From assembly GCF_001019615.1 (NCBI RefSeq), contig NZ_JNBQ01000005.1, positions 1 to 64,000 on the forward strand: DNA of 64,000 nt, given 5' to 3'. The notes under the pieces are model-generated. The model was not told where the DNA came from. It was given only the letters and a program-made list of their open reading frames with translations, and searched no databases. This document shows, piece by piece, positions 33,784-43,537 of the stretch. The number at the start of each line of letters is the position of its first letter. The first letter of the stretch is position 1. Made by a program: the position numbers and the translations under genes. The stretch is from Cellulosimicrobium funkei. GTDB taxonomy: Bacteria > Actinomycetota > Actinomycetes > Actinomycetales > Cellulomonadaceae.

Positions 33784-34932
33784 TCAGAGCTCGGGGAGGG
33801 CGTCGCGCGCCTGCTCCGGCGAGGCCCCGGCCGCCTCGAGGAGGTCCACGATCGGCGACCGCACGAGCATGACGAGCGACTGCACCTGCCAGTCGCCGTC
33901 GCCGAGGGCGTGCGGGTCCGCACCGTGGGCGACCTCCAGGAGGACCTCGCGCGCCACCGCCGGGTCGCGCCCGGCGCCGACCGCCTCCGCGAGCACGTGC
34001 ACGCCCGCGCCGAACCGCGCGACGAGGTCCGCGACGCCGCCGAGCTCCCGCTCGTCCGGGCCGCTCGCGACCGGCATCGCGCGCCGCGCGAGCACGCGCA
34101 CGCTGCGCATCGCGCGGTCCACGAGGACCGCCTGGCGCTCGAGCCCGCCGAGCTCGTCCCGGTGCCGCAGCCCCGCCGCGCTCACGCGCGCGAGCTCGCG
34201 CGCCGACGACGCGGACGACTGCCACTCCTCGAGCGCGCCCTCCGAGGCCCGGCCCTTGACGAGCGCCGCGTCGAGGTCGGCGCGGTCGCGCGTGCGCAGA
34301 CCTCGCGCGAGGACGTCGAGCACGCCGGCGAGCTCCGTCGTCGCCTCGGACCCCAGCAGCCGGGGCCGACGCCGCGGGTCGCCCGGCGTGAGGGCGGCGA
34401 CCGCGAGCGCGACGGCGCCACCCACGAGCGCGTCGGTCCACCGACCCAGGGGTCCGCCCGCCTGCGCGGCCGGAAGACCCACGATCACGATCGCCTGGAC
34501 ACCGGCCTGCGTGGTGAGCATCGCGCCACGGTCGATGAACCGCGCCGCGAGCGCGGAGACGGCGAGCACGACGGCGACCTGCCACCAGCCCGACCCGATC
34601 GCGTGGACCACGAGGTCGCCGAGCCCGACGCCGATCGCGACCCCGACCGCGAGCTCGAGCACGCGCCGGAGCTGGCGGTCCTGGCTGAAGCCGAGGCAGA
34701 TCCACGCGGAGACCGGCGCGAAGAACGGCGCCGTGTGGCCCAGCCCGTACCGGGCGATGCCGAACGCGAGGCCCGCGGCGGCCGACGCCTGGAGGATGGG
34801 CCAGAGCGCGACGCGGACGCGCGACGCGCCCTGCCGGATCCGCGCCCGCAGGAGGAGCCGGCGCCACGCGGTCCGGGCGACGTCGACCGCGCCGGGACCG
34901 GGGTCCTCGCGCGACGCCGGCCCGCGGCTCAC
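33784..34932 (-). CDS. FUSC-family membrane protein
   Basis: 382 residues from GTG 34932, overlapping the ygfZ-like stop by 4 bases. A basic start (RRLLLRARIRQGASRVR) precedes about six membrane helices between residues 30 and 170, with the FUSC-like APVSAWICLGFSQDRQLRR loop. A long helical cytoplasmic domain (residues 190-380) follows. FUSC proteins resemble aromatic-acid exporters, but substrates of actinobacterial members are not known. Confidence 0.8.
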   Translation of the reverse strand: MSRGPASREDPGPGAVDVARTAWRRLLLRARIRQGASRVRVALWPILQASAAAGLAFGIARYGLGHTAPFFAPVSAWICLGFSQDRQLRRVLELAVGVAIGVGLGDLVVHAIGSGWWQVAVVLAVSALAARFIDRGAMLTTQAGVQAIVIVGLPAAQAGGPLGRWTDALVGGAVALAVAALTPGDPRRRPRLLGSEATTELAGVLDVLARGLRTRDRADLDAALVKGRASEGALEEWQSSASSARELARVSAAGLRHRDELGGLERQAVLVDRAMRSVRVLARRAMPVASGPDERELGGVADLVARFGAGVHVLAEAVGAGRDPAVAREVLLEVAHGADPHALGDGDWQVQSLVMLVRSPIVDLLEAAGASPEQARDALPEL

Positions 34933-36071
34933 AGCATGCTCGTGGGCGCGCCCTCGCCGCGAGGCGTGATCCCCCGGCCGACGGGGCCGCGCGGGGCGGG
35001 GCGGTCGACGGAGACCCCCTCGCCCGGCACCACGACCTCCTGCGCCGCGGAGATCGCTCCGCCGTCGCAGTCGACGAGGAGCTCGGCGTCCTCGGGGACG
35101 CTGCGCTTGAGGACCGCGAGCGCGATCGGGCCGAGCTCGTGGTGGCGCGCGACCGACGTCACCGTGCCGACGGCGCGACCGTCGAGCGTGACCTCGGCGC
35201 CCGGCGCGGGCAGCAGGTGACCGGAGCCGTCGAGGTGCAGCATGACGACCCGGCGCGGGGGGCGACCGAGGTTGTGCACGCGCGCGATCGTCTCCTGGCC
35301 GCGGTAGCAGCCCTTGTGGAGGTGGACGGAGGTGCGCAGCCAGTCGGTCTCGTGCGGGATCGACCGGTGGTCGATCTCCGTGGCGAGGCGCGGCCGCCAC
35401 GCCTCGACGCGCGCGGCCTCGCTCGCCCACGTGCCGACGAGACGCCAGCCGGCCGCCTCGCGCGCCGCGACGGCGTCGGGCAGCTCGGCCCGCGGCACCA
35501 GCACGAGCCGCCACGGCCGCTCCATGCCGGGGTGCTCGGCCTCAGGCGGTCCGTAGCGCGTGCCGCCGCCCGTGACGCGCGGCCACGGGTCGCGCCAGGT
35601 GACGGGCTCGCCCTCGGCGCCCTCGGCGTCGACGGGCTCGCCGAGCGCCGCCCAGTCGTCGGTCGCGTCGGCGATCTCGACGCGGAGCATGAACTTCATG
35701 CGGTCGAGCCACGCGGCGAGGTCGACCGCGTGCGAGCGCTCGGTGACGAGCCACGTCGTCGCCCCGTCGTCGACGACAGAGGCCGCGTGCTCGACGTGGC
35801 CCTGCGGCGAGAGCACGAGCAGCTCCGTCGACGTGCGCGGGGCGAGGTTCGTCAGGTCCTGCGACGTGATGGAGTGCAGCCAGCTCAGCCGGTCCGGGCC
35901 CGTGACCGTGACGACGCCCAGGTGCGACTGGTCCACGACGGCGCCGCCGGTGCGCAGGGCGCGCTGCTCTCCCGTCGGGTCGCCGTAGTGCCAGGCGACG
36001 CCCTCGTCGGGGCCGGTCGCGGGCACCGCGCCGTGGCGCGACAGGAGCGGGCTGGTGTAGCCGGTGGTCAC
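34929..36071 (-). CDS. ygfZ: Folate-binding YgfZ-family protein
   Basis: 380 residues from GTG 36071. It is a GcvT-like fold with the YgfZ signature KGCYRGQETIAR and an early VDQSHLGVVTVTGPDRLSWLHSITSQDL block. YgfZ binds tetrahydrofolate and helps maintain certain iron-sulfur enzymes. Its C-terminal tail (residues 350-380) is Pro/Arg-rich and not part of the fold. It lies 58 bases downstream of the nitrobindin-like gene in the same direction, a pairing common in actinobacteria. Confidence 0.9.
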   Translation of the reverse strand: MTTGYTSPLLSRHGAVPATGPDEGVAWHYGDPTGEQRALRTGGAVVDQSHLGVVTVTGPDRLSWLHSITSQDLTNLAPRTSTELLVLSPQGHVEHAASVVDDGATTWLVTERSHAVDLAAWLDRMKFMLRVEIADATDDWAALGEPVDAEGAEGEPVTWRDPWPRVTGGGTRYGPPEAEHPGMERPWRLVLVPRAELPDAVAAREAAGWRLVGTWASEAARVEAWRPRLATEIDHRSIPHETDWLRTSVHLHKGCYRGQETIARVHNLGRPPRRVVMLHLDGSGHLLPAPGAEVTLDGRAVGTVTSVARHHELGPIALAVLKRSVPEDAELLVDCDGGAISAAQEVVVPGEGVSVDRPAPRGPVGRGITPRGEGAPTSML

Positions 36072-36129
36072 GGGTGGTCCTCCTTCGTCGGCACGTCCGG
36101 GCCTGCCGGCGTGTCCCCGGGGCCGCCGG

Positions 36130-36726
36130 TCAGGCCGACGGGCGCCGGGTCAGCTTCGCGGACGCGTACGACTGCAACGGTTCGCCGAAGGCCGCCAATT
36201 CCCACACCCACAGGAGCTGGCCCTCCACGAACCCGTAGAGGCGCTTCGAGGCGGTCACCTCCGACGCGGTGGACGTGCGGGCGATGAGGTCGCTCGCCAG
36301 GTCGACCCGACCGTTGCCGACCGCGCCGAGGTACACGGACACGCGGCCTGCGGGGTCGGCGATCAGCACCTCGAGCGGGTGACGGTCGTCCTCGAGCCCG
36401 TCGGGCCGGTCCGTCGAGACGCGCCAGTAGCCCGTCTCGGTGGACCACACGGGAGCGTCGGCGGCCGCGGCGTCCAGCGTCGCACCGTCACGCTCGGGCC
36501 AGGCCCCCTCGTCCGGGACGGTCTCGGGGACCTCGGCCTCGAGCACGCGCAGCGTCGACTCGTAGCGCAGGTAGGGGCCGCCGTCGTGGTCGAACACGAC
36601 GTCGTGGACGAACGGCGTCTCCTCGATGCCCGGGTACTTGACGACCCCCTCGCCGCGCCAGCTCCCGACGAGCCAGGCGAGCGGGTAGACCTCGGGCGCG
36701 AGTCCCTCGGGGAACTCGAACGGCAT
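36130..36726 (-). CDS. Nitrobindin-like heme-binding (FABP family) beta-barrel protein
   Basis: 198 residues from ATG 36726, chosen because GAGGTGG lies 7 bases upstream. The GxWxGxG motif of nitrobindins is present at residues 21-27 (GSWRGEG), followed by a ten-strand barrel pattern with YLRYESTLRV and SKRLYGFVEGQLLWVWEL. Family members bind heme and react with nitric oxide or peroxynitrite. Cytoplasmic, no signal peptide. Confidence 0.88.
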   Translation of the reverse strand: MPFEFPEGLAPEVYPLAWLVGSWRGEGVVKYPGIEETPFVHDVVFDHDGGPYLRYESTLRVLEAEVPETVPDEGAWPERDGATLDAAAADAPVWSTETGYWRVSTDRPDGLEDDRHPLEVLIADPAGRVSVYLGAVGNGRVDLASDLIARTSTASEVTASKRLYGFVEGQLLWVWELAAFGEPLQSYASAKLTRRPSA

Positions 36727-36793
36727 CAGCGACCACCTCTCGGAGTCGGGCGGGGCGACGGGCACGCGCGGGACACGGTCCCGCGCGGCGGCG

Positions 36794-36907
36794 TCAGCGC
36801 TGGCCCTTGAAGAGCTTGTAGACGACGTACCCCGCGAACCACGTGATGGTGACCGTCGCCGCGAGGAGCAGGCCGAGGAAGATCAGCTCGAGAGTGTGCG
36901 GACTCAT
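36794..36907 (-). CDS. 37-residue single-pass membrane protein
   Basis: The frame from ATG 36907 reads MSPHTLELIFLGLLLAATVT and continues ITWFAGYVVYKLFKGQR before TGA at 36794. It is one membrane helix with a basic, KxxKGQR-type C-terminus on the cytoplasmic side. Codon use is strongly biased to G/C third positions, as in real genes here. It stands between the nitrobindin-like gene and the divergent DsrE gene. I do not know a function. Confidence 0.65.
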   Translation of the reverse strand: MSPHTLELIFLGLLLAATVTITWFAGYVVYKLFKGQR

Positions 36908-36987
36908 GCGCCCGATCCTACCGGCCGGGCGGCCGCGCCACGTCGCGGCCCGGGAGCGGCTCGCGGCGGAGGGCTACGCTCGGCCGC

Positions 36988-37383
36988 GTGACCGACACCG
37001 CGCCGCTTCCCTCGGCCCCCCGTCAGCGCTCGCTCGTCGTCAAGGCCACGTCGGGGCTCGACCGCCCCGAGGCCGCGAACCAGGCGTTCACCGTCGCCGC
37101 CGCGGCGGTCGCCGCGGGCGTCGAGGTGAGCGTGTGGCTCACCGGGGAGGCCGCGTGGTTCGGGCTCCCGGGGCGCGCCGCCGAGCTGGAGCTCGAGCAC
37201 GCGGCCCCGCTGCCCGACCTGCTCGACGCCGTGCTCGCCGCCGGCACCCTCACCGTGTGCACGCAGTGCGCCGCCCGGCGCGGCATCACGGCCGACGACG
37301 TGCTGCCCGGCGTGCGCATCGCGGGCGCGGCGGTGTTCGTCGAGGAGGCGCTGCGCGAGGGCGCGCAGGCTCTCGTCTACTGA
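36988..37383 (+). CDS. DsrE-family protein
   Basis: 131 residues from GTG 36988. A Rossmann-like small fold: LVVKATSGLDRPEAANQAF at the start, VSVWLTGEAAW, then CTQCAARRGI with two cysteines and a C-terminal VEEALREGAQALVY. DsrE/F-like proteins carry sulfur as persulfide or bind small ligands. Which of these applies is open. It is a stand-alone gene divergent from the 37-residue membrane protein. Confidence 0.82.
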   Translation: MTDTAPLPSAPRQRSLVVKATSGLDRPEAANQAFTVAAAAVAAGVEVSVWLTGEAAWFGLPGRAAELELEHAAPLPDLLDAVLAAGTLTVCTQCAARRGITADDVLPGVRIAGAAVFVEEALREGAQALVY

Positions 37384-37438
37384 CCCGGGCACCCGCCCGC
37401 GCCCGTCCGGCGGCAGCCGGCGCCCGTCCGGGGGGGCG

Positions 37439-37918
37439 TCAGCGCGCGGGCGCGACCCGGCGCAGCAGCAGGTACAGCTCGCAGCCCAGGCACAGGCCGA
37501 ACGCCGCGTTGAGGACGGCCGCCACGAGCGCGAGCGCCGCCGCGACGGGCACTGCGCCGTCGACGCCCAGCAGTCCCAGCACGACTCCCGCGCCGGTGAT
37601 GACGAGGCCGACCGCCTGCGCGAACCGCGGCGGCCGGGGGTCCTCGCGCTCCGCCGTCGGGCCGATGCGCGGGAGGATCAGCACGCGGTAGACCCACGCC
37701 TGCCACGTGCCCTGTGCGCCCCGGACCGCACCGAGCAGGAAGCTCGCCGCGACGACGGCGAGCAGCGCGAGCGCCGCGGGCGACGTCCAGAGCAAGATGA
37801 CGACCGCGAGCAGGACCGCCGTGATCCCGGCCCCCGCGCGCGGGCCGCGCGGGTCGATGCCGGCGGGCGCCGCCGGGGGTTCGGTCGCGGTGCCCCCACG
37901 GCCGGCCTGGTCGCTCAT
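37439..37918 (-). CDS. DUF4395 membrane protein
   Basis: 159 residues. The family's opening IDPRGPRAGAGITAVLLAVVIL is clear, followed by about four membrane helices and the closing LCLGCELYLLLRR, whose two cysteines (CxxC-like spacing LCLGCE) suggest redox activity. It lies 39 bases downstream of a membrane-bound thioredoxin on the same strand, a common pairing in actinobacteria. They probably form an exported disulfide or sulfur-handling pair. Confidence 0.85.
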   Translation of the reverse strand: MSDQAGRGGTATEPPAAPAGIDPRGPRAGAGITAVLLAVVILLWTSPAALALLAVVAASFLLGAVRGAQGTWQAWVYRVLILPRIGPTAEREDPRPPRFAQAVGLVITGAGVVLGLLGVDGAVPVAAALALVAAVLNAAFGLCLGCELYLLLRRVAPAR

Positions 37919-37957
37919 GCGGTCTCCCTCGGGTTCTGGCCGTCGGGGACGGCGCGG

Positions 37958-38440
37958 TCAGGCGTCGCGCACGCCCGTGGGGACCGAGCCCGGGTCCGCG
38001 ACGGCGAGCGCCGCGAGCGCCTGGGCCTGGTTCATCCCCCCGCTCGCGCGGGCGACCTCCCGGCCCTCCGCGTCGAGCACGAGGACGGTCGGCGTGCGCA
38101 GTATGCCGAATGCTCGCACCAGGTCGAGGTGGTCGTCGACGTCCATCTCACGATGCGTCACGTCGTCGTGCGCCGCACTGACCTCGCCGAGGACGCGCGC
38201 CGTCGCCCGGCACGGAGCGCACAGCTCCGCGGAGAACTGGACGAACGTGCGACGGGCTCCGAGCGCGACGCCGTGGGCGGGCCAGTCGAAGGGCGCAGCG
38301 CCCGGGTTCGCCGTGGCTCGGGGCGACGTCGAGCGCGCCGTCCGTACGACCCCCTGACGCCGCTGCCACCACACGCCGAGCGCGAGCGTCGCGAGCAGGG
38401 TGACCCCGAGGAGGACGACGGGCAGCGCGGAGGGAGTCAT
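37958..38440 (-). CDS. Membrane-anchored thioredoxin-like protein
   Basis: 160 residues from ATG 38440, overlapping the upstream stop (ATGA). One N-terminal helix ([20 protein letters not shown]) anchors a thioredoxin domain with active site CAPC in [19 protein letters not shown] and the cis-proline in RTPTVLVLD. Orientation is uncertain: the helix is followed by basic residues (QRRQG), which would favour a cytoplasmic domain. It likely works with the DUF4395 protein. Confidence 0.88.
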   Translation of the reverse strand: MTPSALPVVLLGVTLLATLALGVWWQRRQGVVRTARSTSPRATANPGAAPFDWPAHGVALGARRTFVQFSAELCAPCRATARVLGEVSAAHDDVTHREMDVDDHLDLVRAFGILRTPTVLVLDAEGREVARASGGMNQAQALAALAVADPGSVPTGVRDA

Positions 38441-39171
38441 CCCACGATCACCCGCCCGACGACGAAGATCAGCGTCCCGCCGACCGCGACCGGGAGGGCC
38501 GTGGCGGAGAACGCGCCGAGGCGCCCCCGCAGCTCCGGGAGCTGGTCGAACAGCGCGTGGAGCGAGGCGACGAGCAGGCCCGCGACGACGCCGGACCAGA
38601 CACCGCTCAGCAGGTCGAGGTCGGGCATGACGTACCCGACGGCCCCGCCCGCGGCGACCGCGAGGCCGAGCGTGAGCGCCGCGTTGGTCCACCCGCCGAG
38701 CGGCAGCGCGGAGACCGCCGAGGCCACGGCCAGCGCCACGGCGCACGTCACGACGAGGGACTCGCCGGCGTCGGTGCGACCCGTCGCGATCCAGCCCGCG
38801 CACGACGTCGCGACGACGATCCCGCTCACCGTCCCGATGAGCGACTCGACCAGGCGCGGCCGCCCGTCGCGCCGCAGGAGCTCGGCCACGAAGGCGAGCA
38901 CGACGGCGAGGGCGAGCACCACGGGCAGGTGGCGCAGCGCGGGCTCGCCGTGCGTGGCGGCGGTGGCGCCGACGGCGCCGAGACCGGCGATCGCGATGAC
39001 GACGCGCGTGCCGCCGTGGACCGGGATGTCGAGCAGGCGCGGCCACCCGATCGCGACGATCAGCGCCAGGGCCCCCGACGCCGCGGCGAGCGGGAGCGGG
39101 CCGAAGAACGCGGCGACGGCGATGCCCGCGGCGAGGCACGCCGTGACGACGGCCCGGGTCGAGAGGTCCAC
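38437..39171 (-). CDS. Polytopic membrane protein of unknown function
   Basis: 244 residues from GTG 39171. Seven to eight hydrophobic helices are visible, with only short loops, among them [16 protein letters not shown] and [14 protein letters not shown]. No family is recognised with confidence. It overlaps the thioredoxin gene by 4 bases, so it belongs to the same unit. Divergent from glnR with 279 bases between starts. Confidence 0.7.
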   Translation of the reverse strand: MDLSTRAVVTACLAAGIAVAAFFGPLPLAAASGALALIVAIGWPRLLDIPVHGGTRVVIAIAGLGAVGATAATHGEPALRHLPVVLALAVVLAFVAELLRRDGRPRLVESLIGTVSGIVVATSCAGWIATGRTDAGESLVVTCAVALAVASAVSALPLGGWTNAALTLGLAVAAGGAVGYVMPDLDLLSGVWSGVVAGLLVASLHALFDQLPELRGRLGAFSATALPVAVGGTLIFVVGRVIVG

Positions 39172-39450
39172 GCGGTCAGCGCCCCGTTCGGGGGTCGCGG
39201 GAGGGCGTCGGGTCGTGCAGCACGCCTCAGAGTGTCGCAGAGTCTCCCGCCCGACCGCCTACCGGCCCCGGCACGCGCGCCCGTGAGACGTTCGCCGTCT
39301 GCACGGCCAGCACGCGATACGGTAACCATCCACGGACCGAGAACGTGGCCGATCACGTGGCGAGCCCCGCAGAGGTACGTCCCGGCCCGGTCGCCACGCG
39401 TCGACGCCCGGGGGCGCCCCCGCGCCCCGCGACCCGGAAGGAGGTGCCGG

Positions 39451-40221
39451 ATGGCGGACCTGCTCATCCTCACCCCCGCGACAGGCGGTTCCGTCGAGGT
39501 GCTGCCCGCGCTCGGCCTGCTCTCGCACCGCATCCGGGTCCTGCCCATGGAGCCCTCGGCGCTCGTGGACGCACCGGACTCCGACGTCGTGCTGCTGGAC
39601 GCGCGCCGCGACCTCGTCGCGGCTCGCACCACGTGCCGCCTCCTGCACGCCACCGGACTCACCGTCCCGCTCGTGCTCGTCCTCACCGAGGGCGGGCTGA
39701 CCGTCGTCACGGCGGAGTGGGGCGCGGACGACCTCCTCCTCGAGGGGGCGGGCCCCGCGGAGGTCGAGGCGCGGCTGCGTCTCGTCATCGAGCGGTCCGC
39801 GCGCGGTCCCGCCGAGGACGGGCCGCAGGAGATCGCGGCCGGCGAGCTCGCGATCGACGCGAGCGGCTACACGGCCCGGCTGCGCGGCCGCCCCATCGAC
39901 CTCACGTACAAGGAGTTCGAGCTCCTCAAGTACCTGGTCCAGCACCCGGGTCGCGTCTTCACGCGCGCCCAGCTCCTCCAGGAGGTCTGGGGCTACGACT
40001 ACTACGGCGGCACGCGCACGGTCGACGTCCACGTCCGGCGCCTGCGCGCCAAGCTGGGCCCCGAGCACGAGCAGCTCATCGGGACCGTGCGCAACGTCGG
40101 GTACCGGTTCGACCCGCCCAAGGACCGCCGTCCCGCCGAGGGCACCGATGCCACCGTGTCCGACGCCGCGGGCTCCTCGGCCGACAACGGCCCCGGGACC
40201 CCGGTAGGTTCGTCCGGGTGA
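39451..40221 (+). CDS. glnR: Nitrogen regulator GlnR (orphan OmpR-type response regulator)
   Basis: 256 residues from ATG 39451, with a strong GGAAGGAGG ribosome site. The receiver-like domain ([36 protein letters not shown]) resembles Streptomyces GlnR, which lacks normal phosphorylation. The winged-helix domain is almost identical to GlnR proteins: [54 protein letters not shown] (about residues 150-205). It controls nitrogen assimilation genes such as glnA and amtB. A disordered tail of about 25 residues follows. Its stop overlaps the next start. Confidence 0.93.
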   Translation: MADLLILTPATGGSVEVLPALGLLSHRIRVLPMEPSALVDAPDSDVVLLDARRDLVAARTTCRLLHATGLTVPLVLVLTEGGLTVVTAEWGADDLLLEGAGPAEVEARLRLVIERSARGPAEDGPQEIAAGELAIDASGYTARLRGRPIDLTYKEFELLKYLVQHPGRVFTRAQLLQEVWGYDYYGGTRTVDVHVRRLRAKLGPEHEQLIGTVRNVGYRFDPPKDRRPAEGTDATVSDAAGSSADNGPGTPVGSSG

Positions 40222-41168
40222 CGCCCGACCCCTCCGACTTCACGTCCGCCCTGCCCGACGGGCCGTGGCGCCACGAGTTCGTCCCGGCCAACGGCGCGCG
40301 GTTCCACGTCGCGCTCGCGGGTCCCGAGGACCGCGGCGTGCGCGACCCGGGACCGCCCCTCGTCGTCCTGCTGCACTCGTTCCCGCAGTTCTGGTGGGCC
40401 TGGCGCCACCAGATCGAGCCGCTCGCCGCCGCGGGCTACCGCGTCGCCGCGATGGACATCCGGGGCGTCGGCGCCTCCGACAAGCCGCCGATCGGCTACG
40501 ACGCCCCGACCCGCACGCGCGACATCGCCGGGGTCGTGCGCTCCCTCGGGTCCGGGCGCGCCGTCGTCGTGGGACACGGCACGGGCGGCAGCCTCGCGTG
40601 GGCGATGGCCGCGCTCCAGCCCGCCGTCACGGCCGGCGTCGCCGCGTTCTCCGCCCCGCACCCCGCACGGATGCACACCTCCGCGCGGCGCCTGCTCACG
40701 CCCGCCGCGCTGCGGCAGCTCGCGTTCTACCAGGTCCCGACCCTGCCCGAGCGCGCCCTCGTCCGCGGCGACCTCGTGGGCGACGTGCTCGCGACCGGCG
40801 CGGCGACGCCCTTCGCGCCCGACGTCGTCGAGACCTACCGCACCGTCATGCGCATCCCCTTCGCGGCGCACACCGCGATGGAGTCGCTGCGCTGGGCCGT
40901 GCGGTCGACGCCCCGCCCCGACGGCCGACGCTTCCTCGCCGCGCTCCGCCGCCCGGTCGACGTCCCCGCGCTCCAGGTCCACGCCGAGGAGGACGGTCTC
41001 GTGCGTCGCGACCTCGCCGACGCCGACGGTGCCGCGCTGGCCCGGGACTTCCGCTTCGAGGTCGTGGACGGCGCCGGCCACTTCCTCCCCGAGGAGGCGC
41101 CCGACGCCGTCACGGAGCTGCTGCTGGACTGGCTCCCGACGACCTCCCGGGCCGAGCGCGAGCGCTGA
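40218..41168 (+). CDS. Alpha/beta-fold hydrolase lacking a standard nucleophile
   Basis: 316 residues from GTG 40218, overlapping the glnR stop (GTGA). The fold is of the epoxide-hydrolase type: [15 protein letters not shown] with the oxyanion [17 protein letters not shown], and a final histidine in [12 protein letters not shown]. At the nucleophile elbow the sequence is VGHGTGG, so the place of the usual Ser or Asp is taken by Gly. It may be a non-catalytic or unusually acting member. Coupled to glnR but without known link to nitrogen control. Confidence 0.82.
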   Translation: MTPDPSDFTSALPDGPWRHEFVPANGARFHVALAGPEDRGVRDPGPPLVVLLHSFPQFWWAWRHQIEPLAAAGYRVAAMDIRGVGASDKPPIGYDAPTRTRDIAGVVRSLGSGRAVVVGHGTGGSLAWAMAALQPAVTAGVAAFSAPHPARMHTSARRLLTPAALRQLAFYQVPTLPERALVRGDLVGDVLATGAATPFAPDVVETYRTVMRIPFAAHTAMESLRWAVRSTPRPDGRRFLAALRRPVDVPALQVHAEEDGLVRRDLADADGAALARDFRFEVVDGAGHFLPEEAPDAVTELLLDWLPTTSRAERER

Positions 41169-41171
41169 CCC

Positions 41172-41897
41172 TCAGCTCGTCTTGACGAGCTTCGCCGCCT
41201 TGACCGGGTCGACCTCGCCGATCCCGAAGGACGGGCACCACCGGGCGATCGTGCACGCGCCGCACGCGGGCTTCCGCGCGAAGCACACCCGGCGGCCGTG
41301 GAAGATCAGCCGGTGCGAGAGCATCGTCCACTCGGACTTCTCGACGAGCCCGCCGACCACCTGCTCGACCTTGACCGGGTCCTCCTCGGTGGTCCACGCC
41401 AGGCGGCGCACGAGGCGGCCGAAGTGGGTGTCCACGGTGAGCCCCGGCACGCCGAACGCGTTGCCGAGCACGACGTTCGCCGTCTTGCGGCCGACCCCGG
41501 GCAGGGTCACCAGGTCTTCCAGTCGCGCGGGCACGTCGCCGCCGAACCTCTCCACGAGGGCTTGGCCGATGCCGATGACCGACTGCGCCTTCGCGCGGAA
41601 GAAGCCGGTGGGCCGCAGCAGCTCCTCGAGCTCCTCCCGGTCGGCCCCCGCGTACGCCGCGGCGTCCGGGTAGCGCGCGAAGAGCGCGGGAGTCGTCAGG
41701 TTCACGCGCTTGTCCGTCGTCTGCGCGGACAGGACCGTCGCGATCAGCAGCTCGAGCGGCGTCGTGAAGTCCAGCTCGCAGTGGGCGTCCGGATAGGTGA
41801 CGGCGAGCTCGCGGTTGGTGCGGCGCGCGCGCCGGACCAGGGCGAGGTGCGACTCGGGCTTCGGCGCCCCCGTGCGGGCCTGCTCCGTGGTGGTCAC
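41172..41897 (-). CDS. nth: Endonuclease III
   Basis: 241 residues from GTG 41897; a longer frame upstream reads into the crp promoter and is rejected. The helix-hairpin-helix [18 protein letters not shown] contains the catalytic lysine, and the catalytic aspartate is in TVDTHFGRL. The [4Fe-4S] cysteines are spaced C-x6-C-x2-C-x5-C ([17 protein letters not shown]). It removes oxidised pyrimidines and nicks abasic sites. It converges on the hydrolase gene with 3 bases between and is divergent from crp. Confidence 0.95.
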   Translation of the reverse strand: MTTTEQARTGAPKPESHLALVRRARRTNRELAVTYPDAHCELDFTTPLELLIATVLSAQTTDKRVNLTTPALFARYPDAAAYAGADREELEELLRPTGFFRAKAQSVIGIGQALVERFGGDVPARLEDLVTLPGVGRKTANVVLGNAFGVPGLTVDTHFGRLVRRLAWTTEEDPVKVEQVVGGLVEKSEWTMLSHRLIFHGRRVCFARKPACGACTIARWCPSFGIGEVDPVKAAKLVKTS

Positions 41898-41994
41898 GGA
41901 CCCACCGTAGCCGCCGCCCCCGACACCCGAGTTGCAGCGGTAGGGCAGACTTGTCCTGGAACATTTCCGAGGACGAGACGATAGGACACCCCGC

Positions 41995-42672
41995 GTGGAC
42001 GACGACGTTGTGCTCTCCGCCCCCCTGTTCGCGACGATGGACGCGGACGAGACGCGCACCCTCTTCGAGTCGATGCAGCAGATCGAGCTCTCGCGCGGAG
42101 ACGTGCTGTTCCGCGAGGGCGAGCCGGGCGACCGCCTCTACGTGATCGCGAGCGGCAAGATCAAGCTGGGGCGCCGCTCCAACGACGGCCGCGAGAACCT
42201 CCTGTCGATCCTCGGCCCCGGCGAGATGTTCGGCGAGCTCTCGCTCTTCGACCCGGGCCCCCGCACCGCGACCGCGAGCTCCGTCGCCGACTCCGTGATC
42301 TACGAGCTCGGCCACGACCAGCTCGTCGAGTGGATCGAGAAGCACCCGAGCGTCGCCAAGCACCTGCTCAACGCCCTCGCGCGGCGCCTGCGCCGCACCA
42401 ACGAGACGCTCGCCGACCTCGTCTTCTCGGACGTCCCCGGCCGGGTCGCCAAGGCGCTGCTCGACCTCTCGACCCGCTTCGGCGAGGAGACGGACGAGGG
42501 CGTCCGCGTCGCGCACGACCTCACGCAGGAGGAGCTCGCGCAGCTCGTCGGCGCGTCGCGCGAGACCGTGAACAAGGCGCTCGCCGACTTCGCGACGCGC
42601 GGCTGGGTGCGCCGCGAGGGCCGGGCCGTCGTCCTGCTGGACATGGACCGCCTGGAGCGCCGCGCGCGCTGA
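41995..42672 (+). CDS. crp: Crp/Fnr-family regulator (GlxR-like)
   Basis: 225 residues from GTG 41995. The cyclic-nucleotide domain has [18 protein letters not shown] and the phosphate-binding [19 protein letters not shown]. The DNA-binding helix-turn-helix is [30 protein letters not shown]. Length and sequence match GlxR of Corynebacterium and Crp of Mycobacterium, global cAMP-responsive regulators of carbon metabolism. The divergence from nth is typical for actinobacteria. No TGTGA-type site is seen in the 97-base intergenic region. Confidence 0.93.
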   Translation: MDDDVVLSAPLFATMDADETRTLFESMQQIELSRGDVLFREGEPGDRLYVIASGKIKLGRRSNDGRENLLSILGPGEMFGELSLFDPGPRTATASSVADSVIYELGHDQLVEWIEKHPSVAKHLLNALARRLRRTNETLADLVFSDVPGRVAKALLDLSTRFGEETDEGVRVAHDLTQEELAQLVGASRETVNKALADFATRGWVRREGRAVVLLDMDRLERRAR

Positions 42673-42685
42673 CCGACCGTCACCG

Positions 42686-42743
42686 ACGAGAACGGGGTCG
42701 GCGACCCGGTCCACGAGGACCTGGCCGCCGACCCCGTTCTCGT
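42686..42743. terminator. Terminator between crp and ridA
   Basis: An 18-bp perfect stem (42686-42703 with 42726-42743) with a 22-base loop lies after crp and before the convergent RidA gene. Confidence 0.8.
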
Positions 42744-42755
42744 GCCGGAGGCGCG

Positions 42756-43244
42756 TTACTCCGCGAGCTCCACGACGATCTCGACCTCGACCGGGGCGTC
42801 GAGCGGCAGGACCGCGACGCCGACGGCGCTGCGGGCATGGACGCCCGCCTCGCCGAAGACCTCCCCGAGGAGGTTGCTCGCACCGTTGACCACCCCGGGC
42901 TGACCGGTGAACGACGGGTCGCTCGCGACGAACCCGACGACCTTCACGACGCGGGCGACCTGGTCGAGGTTCCCCACGACGTCGTGCACGGCGGCGAGCG
43001 CGTTGAGCGCGCACTGGCGGGCCAGTGCCGCGGCGTCCGCGGGCGCGACGAGGCCCTCGCCGTCACCCACCTTGCCCGTCGCGGGCAGCGCGCCGTCCAC
43101 GAACGGGAGCTGGCCCGACGTGTGGACGTACCGGCCCGAGCGCACCGCGGGCACGTAGGCGGCGACGGGCGCCGCCACCGGGGGGAGGGCGAGACCGAGC
43201 TCCGTCAGGCGCGCGGCGATCGTCCCGGCGGGAAAGCCCGCCAC
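42756..43244 (-). CDS. RidA-family enamine/imine deaminase
   Basis: 162 residues from GTG 43244. The YjgF/RidA fold is seen in VRSGRYVHTSGQLPFVDG, ALNALAAVHDVVGNLDQV and the final VGVAVLPLDAPVEVEIVVEL. The catalytic arginine of classic RidA (near RSAVGVAVLP) is kept as R in ARSAVGV. It is somewhat longer than minimal RidA (about 130). Its start overlaps the DUF4177 stop by one base (TAGTG), so the two are coupled. Confidence 0.87.
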   Translation of the reverse strand: MAGFPAGTIAARLTELGLALPPVAAPVAAYVPAVRSGRYVHTSGQLPFVDGALPATGKVGDGEGLVAPADAAALARQCALNALAAVHDVVGNLDQVARVVKVVGFVASDPSFTGQPGVVNGASNLLGEVFGEAGVHARSAVGVAVLPLDAPVEVEIVVELAE

Positions 43245-43408
43245 TACTTCTCACCGGTCGGGCGCTTGAGGTAGGCCACGAGGCCGTTGCCGTCGGGGCC
43301 CGTGACGACCTGGACGAGCTCCCAGCCGTCGGAGCCCCACTGGTCGAGGACGGCCTTGGTGTTGTGGATGATGAGGGGGATGGTCGCGTACTCCCACGTG
43401 GTTGCCAT
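43244..43408 (-). CDS. DUF4177 small protein
   Basis: 54 residues from ATG 43408: MATTWEYATIPLIIHNTKAV and then DQWGSDGWELVQVV, the conserved core of DUF4177. It is a short beta-alpha-beta protein, cytoplasmic, of unknown function, commonly located beside RidA and the PBP1 gene in actinobacteria. The length is normal for the family. Confidence 0.85.
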   Translation of the reverse strand: MATTWEYATIPLIIHNTKAVLDQWGSDGWELVQVVTGPDGNGLVAYLKRPTGEK

Positions 43409-43537
43409 GGGGCGAGCGTAGTCGGCCGCCGCGGGCGCCACCCGCGCGCACCGGCGCGGGATGCTTACACAACCCGCACACCCGCGAGCCCCGGGATCCC
43501 GGGGCCCTCCCCGGGTCGCTCCCGTAGGGTTGTCACC

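Noticed and set aside
32113-35220. A 1035-residue plus-strand frame
   Set aside because: Antisense shadow of asparaginase, DUF2516, the toxin pair and FUSC genes.
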